NCBI GenBank assembly: GCA_963972425.1
Contig: CAXAUF010000008.1
Location: 1-64,000, forward strand
Direction: 5' to 3'
Source: Algorimicrobium sp002414705
GTDB taxonomy: Bacteria > Bacteroidota > Bacteroidia > Flavobacteriales > Flavobacteriaceae
Length of the DNA: 64,000 nucleotides
Of this stretch, positions 1-8,290 are shown piece after piece. How positions within the stretch are numbered: the stretch's first letter is position 1; each line of letters opens with the position of its first letter. A model generated the notes under the pieces. The model saw nothing but the letters and a program-made list of their open reading frames with translations. It was not told where the DNA came from and searched no databases. A program made the position numbers and the translations under genes.

Positions 1-953
1 CAAAAAATGTAAATTTTCAATAACATGGATACGAGCCAAATAGGGGTGTTAGCTGCATTTGCGGCATCTAATAATTCTAACCCTGGAATATGTATAATAT
101 CTGTAATACCAAAAGTAAGTAAACCGATAAGCAAACTGATTAATGTACCAGCTCCAATAATAATTAAGATAATACCAATAAACTTGGCAATGACTTTGAA
201 AAAGAATAAGAAGATATTTCCTATAGCATCAAAGAAATTTTGTGAACTTGATTTAATACTATTACCATGTTTTTGAAAATTTACATTTTTTGCTGCACCA
301 GAAACAGAGTCAGAAACCGATTTTGCAGTTCCGGATAAAGAATCGCCTACATTTTTGGCAACATCGGAAACGTTATCAAAGCCGTCTTTAATTTTTTTTT
401 CAATGTTACTAATGTTGACAGGCTCACCAGTCATGGTAAGCTTGTCAGCAGTTGTTTTGGCTTCAGGAATTAAAATCCATAATAGAATATAAAGGAAAAC
501 ACCTGTGCCAGCACCAAATATTAAGATAATCCATAGTAAACGAATCCAGATAGTATCAATACCAAAATAATGTCCTAATCCAGCTGATACACCGCCAATA
601 TAGGAGTTTTCAGTATCTCTAAATAGTTTTTTATTCGGAGTCGTTTTACGTTGATATTGGCTTTGTGGTTCGTCTTCAAATATTTCATCATCTACCAAAT
701 AATCTTCAGGTTGTCCCATTATGGTGATAACGTCTTCCACTTCTTTATTGCCAATAACTTGTTTGTCGTGCTTAATACGTTCGCTAAATAATTCGGCAAT
801 ACGAGCCTCAATGTCTGATATGATTTCAGATCGTCCTTGTGAGTCTGTAAATGAACGTTTTATAGCCTCAAGATAGCGTTGTAATTTTAGGTATGCATCC
901 TCATCAATGTGGAAAAATATACCTGCTAAATTTATGTTGACTGTTTTATTCAT
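1..953 (-). CDS. PspC domain membrane protein (partial, C-terminus beyond the window)
   Basis: The gene starts at ATG 951-953 on the minus strand and runs off the left edge with at least 316 codons open. The first 100 or so residues are soluble and resemble the leader of flavobacterial PspC proteins. Residues of about 108-170 form the PspC domain (glycine-rich GGVSAGLGHYFGID followed by a hydrophobic helix and LLWILIPEA). Further hydrophobic helices follow a Ser/Lys-rich linker. Its ATG overlaps the stop codon of the upstream PadR gene (TAATG, one shared base), so the two are translationally coupled. PspC proteins are linked to envelope stress, but the role of this paralogue is not known. Confidence 0.88.
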   Translation of the reverse strand, partial: MNKTVNINLAGIFFHIDEDAYLKLQRYLEAIKRSFTDSQGRSEIISDIEARIAELFSERIKHDKQVIGNKEVEDVITIMGQPEDYLVDDEIFEDEPQSQYQRKTTPNKKLFRDTENSYIGGVSAGLGHYFGIDTIWIRLLWIILIFGAGTGVFLYILLWILIPEAKTTADKLTMTGEPVNISNIEKKIKDGFDNVSDVAKNVGDSLSGTAKSVSDSVSGAAKNVNFQKHGNSIKSSSQNFFDAIGNIFLFFFKVIAKFIGIILIIIGAGTLISLLIGLLTFGITDIIHIPGLELLDAANAANTPIWLVSMLLKIYIF

Positions 954-1291
954 TATTTCGTGTTTTTTTGACTGGTTACTATATTAACTGCATTTTGTAA
1001 TTCGTTCCAAGTTGTGGTTAATTCATTTAAAAACAACTTGCCGGTTTCGGTAAGACCATAGTATTTTCTTGGTGGTCCAGATGTGGATTCTTCCCAACGA
1101 TAATTAAGAAGTCCGGCGTTTTTTAGTCTGGTAAGTAGCGGATAAATGGTACCTTCCACAACCAGCAATTTGGCATCTTTTAAAGTGTCTAATATTTCGG
1201 CAACATAAGCGTCATCATCTTTTAATACCGAAAGAATACAATACTCTAAAACACCTTTACGCATTTGTGCTTTTGTGTTTTCTATTTTCAT
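953..1291 (-). CDS. PadR family transcriptional regulator
   Basis: A 112-residue protein of the usual short PadR length. It has a winged-helix domain: helices around LEYCILSVL and YVAEILDTL, then the family signature VEGTIYPLLTRL, and the wing GPPRKYYGLTETG. It should bind DNA as a dimer and probably represses its own operon. It is the first gene of a pair with the PspC membrane gene, whose start codon overlaps its stop. This PadR-PspC arrangement is common in Bacteroidota. The ligand is unknown. Confidence 0.93.
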   Translation of the reverse strand: MKIENTKAQMRKGVLEYCILSVLKDDDAYVAEILDTLKDAKLLVVEGTIYPLLTRLKNAGLLNYRWEESTSGPPRKYYGLTETGKLFLNELTTTWNELQNAVNIVTSQKNTK

Positions 1292-1399
1292 ACGTGTCTT
1301 TTAATTTTAATTAAGCCAAACCGCTTAAAGCTCGTTTTTCTTAATGATTTTTTTAAACTGTTCATTTTTTGATTAATTTTATTGATGAAATACTACTGA

Positions 1400-1846
1400 T
1401 TATTTTAAAAACTTAATTGTTAAAGGATATTGAAATGCTTCTCCATCTCTTGCCGATAAAGCGGCTTTTACTATAAAAACCAATTCTAAAATAAATCCTA
1501 TTACGGCTAAAAATCCTAATCCACCTGTTATGTAAAGTAGCGGTGAAGGTTTACTGATGTTAATTTGAATACTATCAAACATGTTAAAATCCAATAAATC
1601 TAAACCAGTAAATAAATTGAAAATGAAAAACGGAACGGTAATCATCCCAATAATTAAAGCATATAATAAAATGCTCATTTGAAAATTAATAGCTTGCTTT
1701 CCATGTGTGTCTACAAATTCCGATTTATCTTTATTCATAACCCACAAAACTAATGGCCCAATGAAATTTCCAAAGGGAATCATAAATCTTGAAAAGGTAG
1801 ATAAGTGAATAAATGTGGCTATATTTTTTTGGTGGTTATCAATCAT
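1400..1846 (-). CDS. DUF4870 domain-containing membrane protein
   Basis: A 148-residue membrane protein with about three hydrophobic segments. The N-terminal part (HLSTFSRFMIPFGNFIGPL, then a segment with HGKQAINFQ) is the DUF4870 signature. The family has no established function. The gene stands alone, with short intergenic spaces on either side and the next gene divergent at 1989. The start is the first ATG, followed directly by the conserved N-terminal region. Confidence 0.85.
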   Translation of the reverse strand: MIDNHQKNIATFIHLSTFSRFMIPFGNFIGPLVLWVMNKDKSEFVDTHGKQAINFQMSILLYALIIGMITVPFFIFNLFTGLDLLDFNMFDSIQINISKPSPLLYITGGLGFLAVIGFILELVFIVKAALSARDGEAFQYPLTIKFLK

Positions 1847-1988
1847 TTTAAAAAGTATATAATAGTTTCTTATGCAAATATATATCTAAAGGAAGGTATT
1901 ATGCAATACAAAGTACTTAAATTTAACATAAAATTAACAAATAAGAATCCGTTTATTTTCAATATATTTATGAAAAATAATAGATCAA

Positions 1989-2444
1989 ATGACTGTTTCT
2001 CCTAGTAAACTTAATATGTTTCTAATGTTCAAATTGCCAGCCGCTTACTTTACTGGAGTACGAACAAAATCTTTAAATTCTGAACAATGTGTGGTAACAG
2101 TTAAGCACCGATGGATTAATCAAAATCCATTTAAATCTATGTTTTGGGCTGTTCAAGGTATGGCAGCCGAATTAACAACTGGAGCTTTAGTGATGCAGAA
2201 AATTAGAGCCAGTGGAAAAAATATATCCATGTTGGTAGCATCTAATAATGCTAGTTTTTCTAAAAAAGCAACAGGACGAATCACATTTATTTGTAAAGAA
2301 GGCTTTAAAATAGATGAAGCCATAAAAAAGACTATTGAAACAGGCGAAGGACAAACTATCTGGATGCATGTGGTTGGTTCTAATTCCGAAAATATAGAAG
2401 TTTCTCAATTTAATTTTGAATGGACGCTGAAACTAAAACGCTAA
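1989..2444 (+). CDS. DUF4442 hotdog-fold protein (thioesterase-like)
   Basis: A 151-residue protein with the layout of DUF4442 proteins. These are small hotdog-fold proteins related to acyl-CoA thioesterases. Visible features are the N-terminal PSKLNMFLMFKLPAAYFTGV, the central helix segment NPFKSMFWAVQGMAAELTTG, and C-terminal strands. The central helix is where thioesterase relatives place substrate-contacting residues. No substrate can be inferred. It is a single gene upstream of the AIM24 gene, with 126 bases between them. Confidence 0.8.
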   Translation: MTVSPSKLNMFLMFKLPAAYFTGVRTKSLNSEQCVVTVKHRWINQNPFKSMFWAVQGMAAELTTGALVMQKIRASGKNISMLVASNNASFSKKATGRITFICKEGFKIDEAIKKTIETGEGQTIWMHVVGSNSENIEVSQFNFEWTLKLKR

Positions 2445-2570
2445 AGGGTAGTTTATTGTAAATAATTTTACTTGAAATTTTGAAATATTTATTCAGAATA
2501 TACGCGTAATTGTAACATATAATTAAAATTGACAACCAATACAAGTATCAATCTTAAAAATGCTTAAAAT

Positions 2571-3371
2571 ATGAATGCACACGAAATAGATTATGTCATT
2601 TATGGCGAAGAAATGCAATATGTTGAAATAGAGCTAGATCCTCAAGAAGGTGTTGTTGCTGAAGCAGGTAGTTTTATGATGATGGATGATGGTATCCAAA
2701 TGGAAACTATTTTTGGTGATGGTTCTGCCAAAAACAAAGGATTAATAGGTTCTATTTTGGGAGCAGGAAAACGTATTCTAACAGGCGAAAGTTTATTTAT
2801 GACAGCCTTTTATAATAATTTGGTAGGTAAAAAGCGCATCAGTTTTGCTTCACCTTACCCAGGAAAAATTTTACCGATAGATTTATCTGAATTTGGCGGA
2901 AAATTTATTTGTCAGAAAGATGCCTTTTTATGCGCTGCAAAAGGCGTTACTATTGGTATCGAATTCAGCAAGCGGTTAGGTCGCGGACTTTTTGGTGGTG
3001 AAGGTTTCATTATGCAAAAATTAGAAGGCGATGGAATGGCATTTGTACACGCTGGCGGAACTATGGCGAAACGTGTTTTACAACCAGGTGAAATTCTTCG
3101 AGTTGATACAGGCTGTATTGTTGGTTTTACACAAGGTATAGATTATGATGTGGAATTTGTAGGTGGTATTAAAAACACCATTTTTGGAGGCGAAGGCTTG
3201 TTTTTTGCTAGATTACAAGGTCCTGGAACGGTATATATACAATCTTTACCATTTAGCCGATTGGCAGGTCGTGTCCTTGCTTCTGCTCCTCAAGGAGGAG
3301 GAAAAGATAAAGGTGAAGGCAGTATATTGGGTGGATTGGGAAATTTATTGGATGGTGATAATCGTTTTTAA
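2571..3371 (+). CDS. AIM24 / TIGR00266 family protein
   Basis: A 266-residue soluble protein of the AIM24 (TIGR00266) family, a beta-rich fold of three similar sections. Typical elements are the N-terminal QYVEIELDPQEGVVAEAGSF, a glycine-rich middle (GRGLFGGEGF), and the C-terminal FGGEGLFFARLQGPG. It ends with a Gly/Lys-rich tail. The family is widespread, but its bacterial function is unclear. A hairpin terminator follows at 3406-3440, so it appears to be transcribed alone. Confidence 0.88.
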   Translation: MNAHEIDYVIYGEEMQYVEIELDPQEGVVAEAGSFMMMDDGIQMETIFGDGSAKNKGLIGSILGAGKRILTGESLFMTAFYNNLVGKKRISFASPYPGKILPIDLSEFGGKFICQKDAFLCAAKGVTIGIEFSKRLGRGLFGGEGFIMQKLEGDGMAFVHAGGTMAKRVLQPGEILRVDTGCIVGFTQGIDYDVEFVGGIKNTIFGGEGLFFARLQGPGTVYIQSLPFSRLAGRVLASAPQGGGKDKGEGSILGGLGNLLDGDNRF

Positions 3372-3405
3372 TTTTTTCAACAACCTATTAACAATTTTAA
3401 ATTAT

Positions 3406-3440
3406 CTATAAACCTTAATGGATTAAAGGTTTATAGTTTT
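3406..3440 (+). terminator. Intrinsic terminator after the AIM24 gene
   Basis: An 11-bp perfect stem, CTATAAACCTT (3406-3416) with AAGGTTTATAG (3426-3436), has a 9-base loop and is followed by TTTTG. It lies 35 bases after the AIM24 stop codon. Confidence 0.65.
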
Positions 3441-3585
3441 GTTTAATGCTTTAAATTTTATTCTGCGTGTTAAAGTTTTCTTTACAAAAAAAAAGCAATC
3501 TCTTTTTTTACTATATTTATGGAAACCAAAAAACAGTAAGAGCCTATAAAATAAATCTACTTTTTTAACCTTAAATTTGAAAGAA

Positions 3586-3783
3586 ATGGCAAGAGCAATG
3601 TTCGAGTACACTAAAACCGTTCTTAATAAAGTAAGCTTTGATGCAACCTTATTCTGTAGAGAAGTACAAAAAGCCCTTCAGCGATTACTACCTTATGAAA
3701 TTGAAGAACTTAAAATATATATTGAATCTTTAGTGAGGCAGAATCCAGATTTAGATCAATGTTTAATATACTTGAAAACATAA
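3586..3783 (+). CDS. Small conserved hypothetical protein (65 aa)
   Basis: A short basic and acidic helical protein starting MARAMFEYTKTVL. The reading frame opens at a TTG (3577), but ATG 3586 gives an N-terminus that I recognise from similar short flavobacterial proteins, so I chose it. There is no signal peptide or membrane segment. It contains one cysteine in LFCREVQKAL and another near the C-terminus. It has its own terminator and sits convergent to oxyR. Function unknown. Confidence 0.7.
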   Translation: MARAMFEYTKTVLNKVSFDATLFCREVQKALQRLLPYEIEELKIYIESLVRQNPDLDQCLIYLKT

Positions 3784-3791
3784 TAAATAAC

Positions 3792-3820
3792 AAAGCGACC
3801 AATGATGGTCGCTTTTTTTT
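3792..3820 (+). terminator. Intrinsic terminator between the small gene and oxyR
   Basis: The stem AGCGACCA (3794-3801) pairs with TGGTCGCT (3806-3813) around a 4-base ATGA loop, followed by a run of T. It lies between two converging genes. The T run is strong only for the plus direction. Confidence 0.8.
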
Positions 3821-4757
3821 ATTTTGGAAGTGGACTAATTATATTAACATTTTGAAATGCAATTGCACCTCTAATAATACCAGAAATTACGCTATGCATG
3901 GCATCAATAATCTGCATTTTTAGTTCGCTTTTATGGTAAAGTATACTGACTTCTCGTGCTGGTGAAGGCTCATTAAAATAATGTAAGTTTAGTTTAGCTT
4001 TATCACTTAAATCTAAAGTATGTAAATAGGGAAGGAGTGTCATGCCAAGCCCTTCATCAGATAACTTAATTAAGGTTTCAATACTACCACTTTCCAACTG
4101 AAACAAGTCGTCATTGTGATTTTTAAACGCTTTACATAAATTAATTACACCATCTCTGAAACAATGTCCATCTTCCAGTAATAGCATATCATCAATATCT
4201 AATTCAGAGCTGTTAAGTTTTCCTTGAGTATGCAATCTATGATGTTGTGGAATATAACCAACAAAAGGCTCGAAATATAATACGCGCTCTTTTATATAAT
4301 CATTTCCCAGTGGTGTAGCTGCTATAGCAGCATCTAAATGCCCCTCTTTTATACGTGAAATAATTTCTTCAGTGGTAAGCTCTTCAATTTTTAGTTTTAT
4401 TTTTGGATATTTTTTTATGAAAGCTTTTAAAAACATAGGAAGTAATGTTGGCATAATAGTAGAAATAATTCCCAACCTAAATTCGCCACCAATAAAGCCT
4501 TTTTGCTGATCTACAATATCTTGAATTCTGTAGGATTCATTAACAATATTCTTGGCCTGGTTTACAATTTTTTTGCCTACTTCCGTTAATTCTATAGGTT
4601 TTTTACTTCTATCAAAAATAAGAATATCTAACTCGTCTTCTAATTTCTGAATTTGCATACTCAATGTTGGTTGCGTAACAAAACAGGTTTCTGCTGCTTT
4701 AGTGAAATTTTGCTGTTCAGCAACTGCTAATACGTAATATAGTTGTGTAATAGTCAT
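3819..4757 (-). CDS. oxyR: OxyR, hydrogen peroxide-sensing LysR-type regulator
   Basis: A 312-residue LysR-type regulator. The N-terminal HTH (residues 1-60) begins MTITQLYYVLAVAE and a ligand-sensing domain follows. With the ATG at 4757 as start, the two redox cysteines in GHCFRDGVINLC fall at positions 199 and 208, the numbering of the E. coli OxyR disulfide pair. This supports both function and start. An upstream TTG at 4766 would add three residues. The gene is divergent from dps across about 100 bases, so dps is a probable target. In the peroxide response OxyR is oxidised to the disulfide form and activates detoxification genes. Confidence 0.93.
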   Translation of the reverse strand: MTITQLYYVLAVAEQQNFTKAAETCFVTQPTLSMQIQKLEDELDILIFDRSKKPIELTEVGKKIVNQAKNIVNESYRIQDIVDQQKGFIGGEFRLGIISTIMPTLLPMFLKAFIKKYPKIKLKIEELTTEEIISRIKEGHLDAAIAATPLGNDYIKERVLYFEPFVGYIPQHHRLHTQGKLNSSELDIDDMLLLEDGHCFRDGVINLCKAFKNHNDDLFQLESGSIETLIKLSDEGLGMTLLPYLHTLDLSDKAKLNLHYFNEPSPAREVSILYHKSELKMQIIDAMHSVISGIIRGAIAFQNVNIISPLPK

Positions 4758-4829
4758 CTGTATCAATTTAGGTTATAAAAATATAAAAACTATCAATAAA
4801 ACTTATGACTAAAGCGCTTAAATATATCT

Positions 4830-4837
4830 TAAATTTG
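4830..4837 (+). promoter_or_regulatory. Predicted dps promoter (-7 element) in the oxyR-dps intergenic region
   Basis: TAAATTTG matches the Bacteroidota -7 consensus TAnnTTTG, 20 bases before the dps start. The AT-rich stretch between 4767 and 4829 is where an OxyR site would lie, but I could not define one confidently. Confidence 0.55.
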
Positions 4838-4856
4838 CTTTGAACTTAAAAATGAG

Positions 4857-5342
4857 ATGATTATGACATTAAACACATTAGGATTAGATCACGTAAAAAC
4901 AAAAGATATAGCAAAAGACCTAAATGGTTTATTAGCAAATTTTCAAGTATATTATCAAAACTTAAGAGGTATACACTGGAATATTAAAGGGAAACGCTTT
5001 TTTGATTTGCATGTGAAATTTGAAGAATTATATACAGATGCTAACTTAAAGGTTGATGAAATTGCCGAACGTATTTTAACATTAGGCGAAACACCACTAC
5101 ATACCTTTGACGATTATATTAAAGCAGCAAAGGTACCTGTTGGAAAACATGTTTCAGAAGATGAAAAAACGGTACGCTTAATTGTAGATTCTTTGTCTGA
5201 ATTGCTGAAAATTGAGCGTCAAATTTTAAATAAATCAGGCAATGCAGGAGATGAAGGAACTAATTCTATGATGAGTGATTTTATTACTCAACAAGAAAAA
5301 ACAGTTTGGATGATGAAAGCTTGGTTGAACGAAACCGTTTAA
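4857..5342 (+). CDS. dps: Dps, DNA-protecting ferritin-like protein
   Basis: A 161-residue (or 159 from the second ATG) four-helix ferritin-like protein. It carries the Dps ferroxidase signature: His in LRGIHWNIKG and the acidic residues of FFDLHVKFEELYTDA. Dps dodecamers oxidise and store iron using hydrogen peroxide and can shield DNA. The divergent oxyR neighbour fits peroxide-inducible control. A strong hairpin terminator follows, so the gene is monocistronic. Confidence 0.95.
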   Translation: MIMTLNTLGLDHVKTKDIAKDLNGLLANFQVYYQNLRGIHWNIKGKRFFDLHVKFEELYTDANLKVDEIAERILTLGETPLHTFDDYIKAAKVPVGKHVSEDEKTVRLIVDSLSELLKIERQILNKSGNAGDEGTNSMMSDFITQQEKTVWMMKAWLNETV

Positions 5343-5364
5343 TATTAGATTTTTATTAAAAATG

Positions 5365-5402
5365 AAAGCGACCTGCATACTGTATACAGGTCGCTTTTTT
5401 TT
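5365..5402 (+). terminator. Intrinsic terminator after dps
   Basis: The stem AAAGCGACCTG (5365-5375) pairs with CAGGTCGCTTT (5387-5397); three more pairs (ATA/TAT) close the loop, and a T run follows. It serves dps and may also act for the convergent gene at 5417. Confidence 0.85.
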
Positions 5403-5416
5403 ATGTGTTTTATAAT

Positions 5417-5836
5417 TTAAAACCGAATACTGATTTCTGAATCTTCTTTTAATTCAAATTTAGCATCATTAAAGGTTGGTGGTCCCATTAACATTGGGTT
5501 ATTGGACATTCCGTAAGATTCCTTTGGCATACCATTAGCTTCAAAATCCATACGCAAATTATCATTTTCGTCATGAACTACCATTACAGCATAATTTCCT
5601 GATTTTACATTTTCAAAAGTAGCTACGGCTTGACCATCTATAACTTTAACTTTAGCACTTTGGATTCCGTCCGCTTTCATAAATGTATCAGATGAGTGTA
5701 AGCCTATTAATACATGACCTTTAGCGTTTAATGGATTTACCACTTTAACGGTAATAGTATGGTTTTGTAAACTATCCTGAGCATGAGATATAAAAGATGT
5801 TAGGGTCAAAGCGATAATAATTGCAAGCGTTTTCAT
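5417..5836 (-). CDS. DUF2141 domain-containing exported protein
   Basis: A 139-residue protein with a Sec signal peptide (hydrophobic residues 4-18, cleavage near SHA-QDS). The rest is DUF2141: HVLIGLHSSDTFM, FENVKSGNYAVMVVHDENDN and the C-terminal PPTFNDAKFEL. It probably forms a small beta-sandwich in the periplasm or at the cell surface. No function is established. It is a single gene, convergent with dps. Confidence 0.88.
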   Translation of the reverse strand: MKTLAIIIALTLTSFISHAQDSLQNHTITVKVVNPLNAKGHVLIGLHSSDTFMKADGIQSAKVKVIDGQAVATFENVKSGNYAVMVVHDENDNLRMDFEANGMPKESYGMSNNPMLMGPPTFNDAKFELKEDSEISIRF

Positions 5837-5956
5837 AATTGTTGGTTTTTAGATTAATACGCTGTAAATGTATCATGATTCTTCATGTTCTGAAAAGTAA
5901 GCTAACTGAACTGTCGCTTTTTTAGGATGGATTGTAAAATGTTCAAGAAATGTGTA

Positions 5957-7288
5957 TTAAATTAATCCACGTGCTTTAATTTCCAAATACTTATTAATGG
6001 TATTCAGTGTTAAATCTTCGGGAGGTGTTAAAATGCTTTGAATACCGTGTTTTTGTAATTCGTTAATGATGAGTTTCTTCTCGAAAACAAATTTCTCGGC
6101 AATGGTTTTTTCAAATATTTCAAAAGTATTCTGCGATTCTTTCTGTGTGAGTTTATCCAATTCCGTATTCTCAAAAAATATAACTACTAATACATGGTGT
6201 TTGGCAATTGCTTGTAAATACGGTAACTGTCTGTGTAAAGCATCCAAGGTTTCAAAATTGGTGTAGAGTAATAATAAACTTCGTTGGTTTAAACTACGCT
6301 TCACATCAATATAGAGTCTAGAGAAATCGGATTCCGAAAAATCTGTATCTAAATTATAGAGGGTTTCCATAATCTGATTCATTTGTGATGGTCTGCGTTC
6401 AGCAACTACTTTATTAGCCACTTTCCTAGAAAACGCAAACATACCAGCTTTATCTTGCTTTTTTAAAGCCACATTACTTATTACCAGTGTGGCATTAATA
6501 GCATAATCCAAAAGACTTAAACCATTAAAAGGCATTTTCATGGAACGACCTTTATCAATCACGCTATAAATAGGTTGGGAGCGCTCATCCTGAAACTGAT
6601 TTACCATTAATTGACTGCGTTTGGCAGTAGCTTTCCAATTTATATTCCGAATATCATCACCTTGAACATATTCCTTAATTTGCTCAAATTCCATGGTGTG
6701 ACCAATTCTTCGGATTTTTTTCAAACCAAATTCAAAAATTTTATTCGAAAATGCCAACAACATATATTTCTTCAGCTGAAGAAAGGATGGATAGTTTGGA
6801 ACCATCGCATCTTTTCCAAATTGAAAACGACGCGTTAATAATCCAATAGGCGACGTAACATATACATTTAGGTTTCCAAAATGATATTCTCCACGTTCCA
6901 AAGGACGCAACGTATAGGTGATTTTTTTGTCCGATAATTTGTCGAGTTTAGTGTCTATTTCAAAATCACGTTTCTGATATTGAAATGGCATTTCATCAAT
7001 CAATTTTATTTTAACGTTGAAGTTGTATCCATTCTTTAAAGTAATTTCAATAGGATTATCATCACCATTACTTAATTTTTCTGGTAGTAAACGTTTTGCA
7101 CCAAACCCTTCTTGTTTGAATAATAATATACTATCAAAAAGTGTAAGTATTAAAAACGCACCAAACAGCATGACGCTAATTGGTAAAAGTCCCGGAAATT
7201 GATAAGCCATCAGGAATAGAAATGCAAACACCATTAAGGCTGCAAAAAACCGAAACTCTAAATAAATATGTTTAAAAATACGTTTCAA
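5957..7288 (-). CDS. DUF58 domain-containing protein
   Basis: A 443-residue protein with two N-terminal membrane helices (about 12-55), a beta-rich segment, and the DUF58 signature GDDIRNINWKATAKRSQLMVNQF near residue 210. The following part resembles a von Willebrand A fold with a degenerate metal site (SVIDKGRSM). DUF58 proteins pair with MoxR ATPases. This gene follows the MoxR gene directly: its ATG is one base after the MoxR stop. It is the last gene of a six-gene minus-strand operon. The probable role is in envelope protein assembly with MoxR; the substrate is unknown. Confidence 0.9.
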   Translation of the reverse strand: MKRIFKHIYLEFRFFAALMVFAFLFLMAYQFPGLLPISVMLFGAFLILTLFDSILLFKQEGFGAKRLLPEKLSNGDDNPIEITLKNGYNFNVKIKLIDEMPFQYQKRDFEIDTKLDKLSDKKITYTLRPLERGEYHFGNLNVYVTSPIGLLTRRFQFGKDAMVPNYPSFLQLKKYMLLAFSNKIFEFGLKKIRRIGHTMEFEQIKEYVQGDDIRNINWKATAKRSQLMVNQFQDERSQPIYSVIDKGRSMKMPFNGLSLLDYAINATLVISNVALKKQDKAGMFAFSRKVANKVVAERRPSQMNQIMETLYNLDTDFSESDFSRLYIDVKRSLNQRSLLLLYTNFETLDALHRQLPYLQAIAKHHVLVVIFFENTELDKLTQKESQNTFEIFEKTIAEKFVFEKKLIINELQKHGIQSILTPPEDLTLNTINKYLEIKARGLI

Positions 7289-8290
7289 TTATCTTGGTAT
7301 TTCAATCGTTTCAAGAATCTGATCTACGACTTTGTCTACAGTAAAAGCTTCCATTTCGCGTTCTGGTGTTAATACCAAACGGTGTTTTAAAACGGCCTTT
7401 GTACAGCGCTTTATATCATCTGGAGTTACAAAATCACGGCCTTGAATAGCCGCATTGGCTTTTGCTGCGTTTAAAATAGCTATAGAAGCTCGTGGTGAAG
7501 CACCTAAATATAAGTTAGCATTATTACGGGTATTATTTACAATAGAAGCAATGTAATGTAGTAAATGGTCTTCTACCAAAATTTGTTTTATTAAGCCTTG
7601 ATACGTAATAATATCTGCCGCTTTTAAAACCGGATTTATCGTGTTATAATCCAGTTGGTCTTCACGTTTATGGTTGTCAACAAGAATCTGAATTTCATCA
7701 TCTAAAGATGGATAATCCACATTAATTTTAAAGAGAAAACGGTCTAATTGCGCTTCTGGCAAACGATAGGTTCCTTCCTGTTCAATTGGGTTTTGGGTTG
7801 CAAAAACCAAGAAAGGTGGCTCCATAATAAATTGATTGTTATCAATTGTAATTTGGCGTTCGGCCATAACTTCAAACAAAGCAGCTTGTGTTTTTGCAGG
7901 TGCTCTGTTAATTTCATCAATTAAAATAATATTCGAAAAAATAGGCCCTTTTTTGTATTCAAACTCATTGGTTTTTACATTAAAAATGGATGTTCCTAAA
8001 ATATCACTCGGCATTAAATCTGGTGTAAATTGAATTCTGCTAAAATCCACATCCAAGGTGCGTGCTAATAATTTTGCAGTAACGGTTTTTGCAACACCTG
8101 GAACACCTTCAATTAATGTATGTCCATTGGATAAAATGGAAATAATAAGCAGTTCAATCATTTCATTTTGACCAACTATAATTTTACCGATTTCGGTTTT
8201 AATGCTTTCTACATGCGCTTGCAAAGGCTTGAGGTCAATTCTGTTTGTAAAGCTTAAATCTTCACTTTCGTTCTGGTTAATATCTTCCAT
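7289..8290 (-). CDS. MoxR family AAA+ ATPase
   Basis: A 333-residue AAA+ ATPase of MoxR type. Walker A is GVPGVAKT (residues 62-69), Walker B is ILIDEINRAP, and sensor 1 is FATQNPIEQEGTYRLPEAQ, a MoxR hallmark. The C-terminal lid contains the usual GASPRASIAIL. MoxR ATPases act as chaperones for metal insertion or complex assembly. The gene sits between DUF4350 (one-base overlap upstream) and DUF58 (immediately downstream), so it is surely co-transcribed with them. Confidence 0.95.
   Translation of the reverse strand: MEDINQNESEDLSFTNRIDLKPLQAHVESIKTEIGKIIVGQNEMIELLIISILSNGHTLIEGVPGVAKTVTAKLLARTLDVDFSRIQFTPDLMPSDILGTSIFNVKTNEFEYKKGPIFSNIILIDEINRAPAKTQAALFEVMAERQITIDNNQFIMEPPFLVFATQNPIEQEGTYRLPEAQLDRFLFKINVDYPSLDDEIQILVDNHKREDQLDYNTINPVLKAADIITYQGLIKQILVEDHLLHYIASIVNNTRNNANLYLGASPRASIAILNAAKANAAIQGRDFVTPDDIKRCTKAVLKHRLVLTPEREMEAFTVDKVVDQILETIEIPR

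Noticed and set aside
25..276. Open frame of 83 codons on the plus strand
   Set aside because: It lies inside the PspC gene on the other strand, whose frame is open, has a clear domain and is coupled to the PadR gene.
3423..3611. Open frame of 62 codons on the minus strand
   Set aside because: It is low-complexity Lys/Phe-rich sequence that overlaps a terminator and the start of the small gene at 3586; no ribosome site or family features.
5876..5887. ATGA-TTCT-TCAT palindrome upstream of the DUF2141 gene as another regulon site
   Set aside because: The spacer is four bases, not six, and no -7 box stands at the fixed distance.
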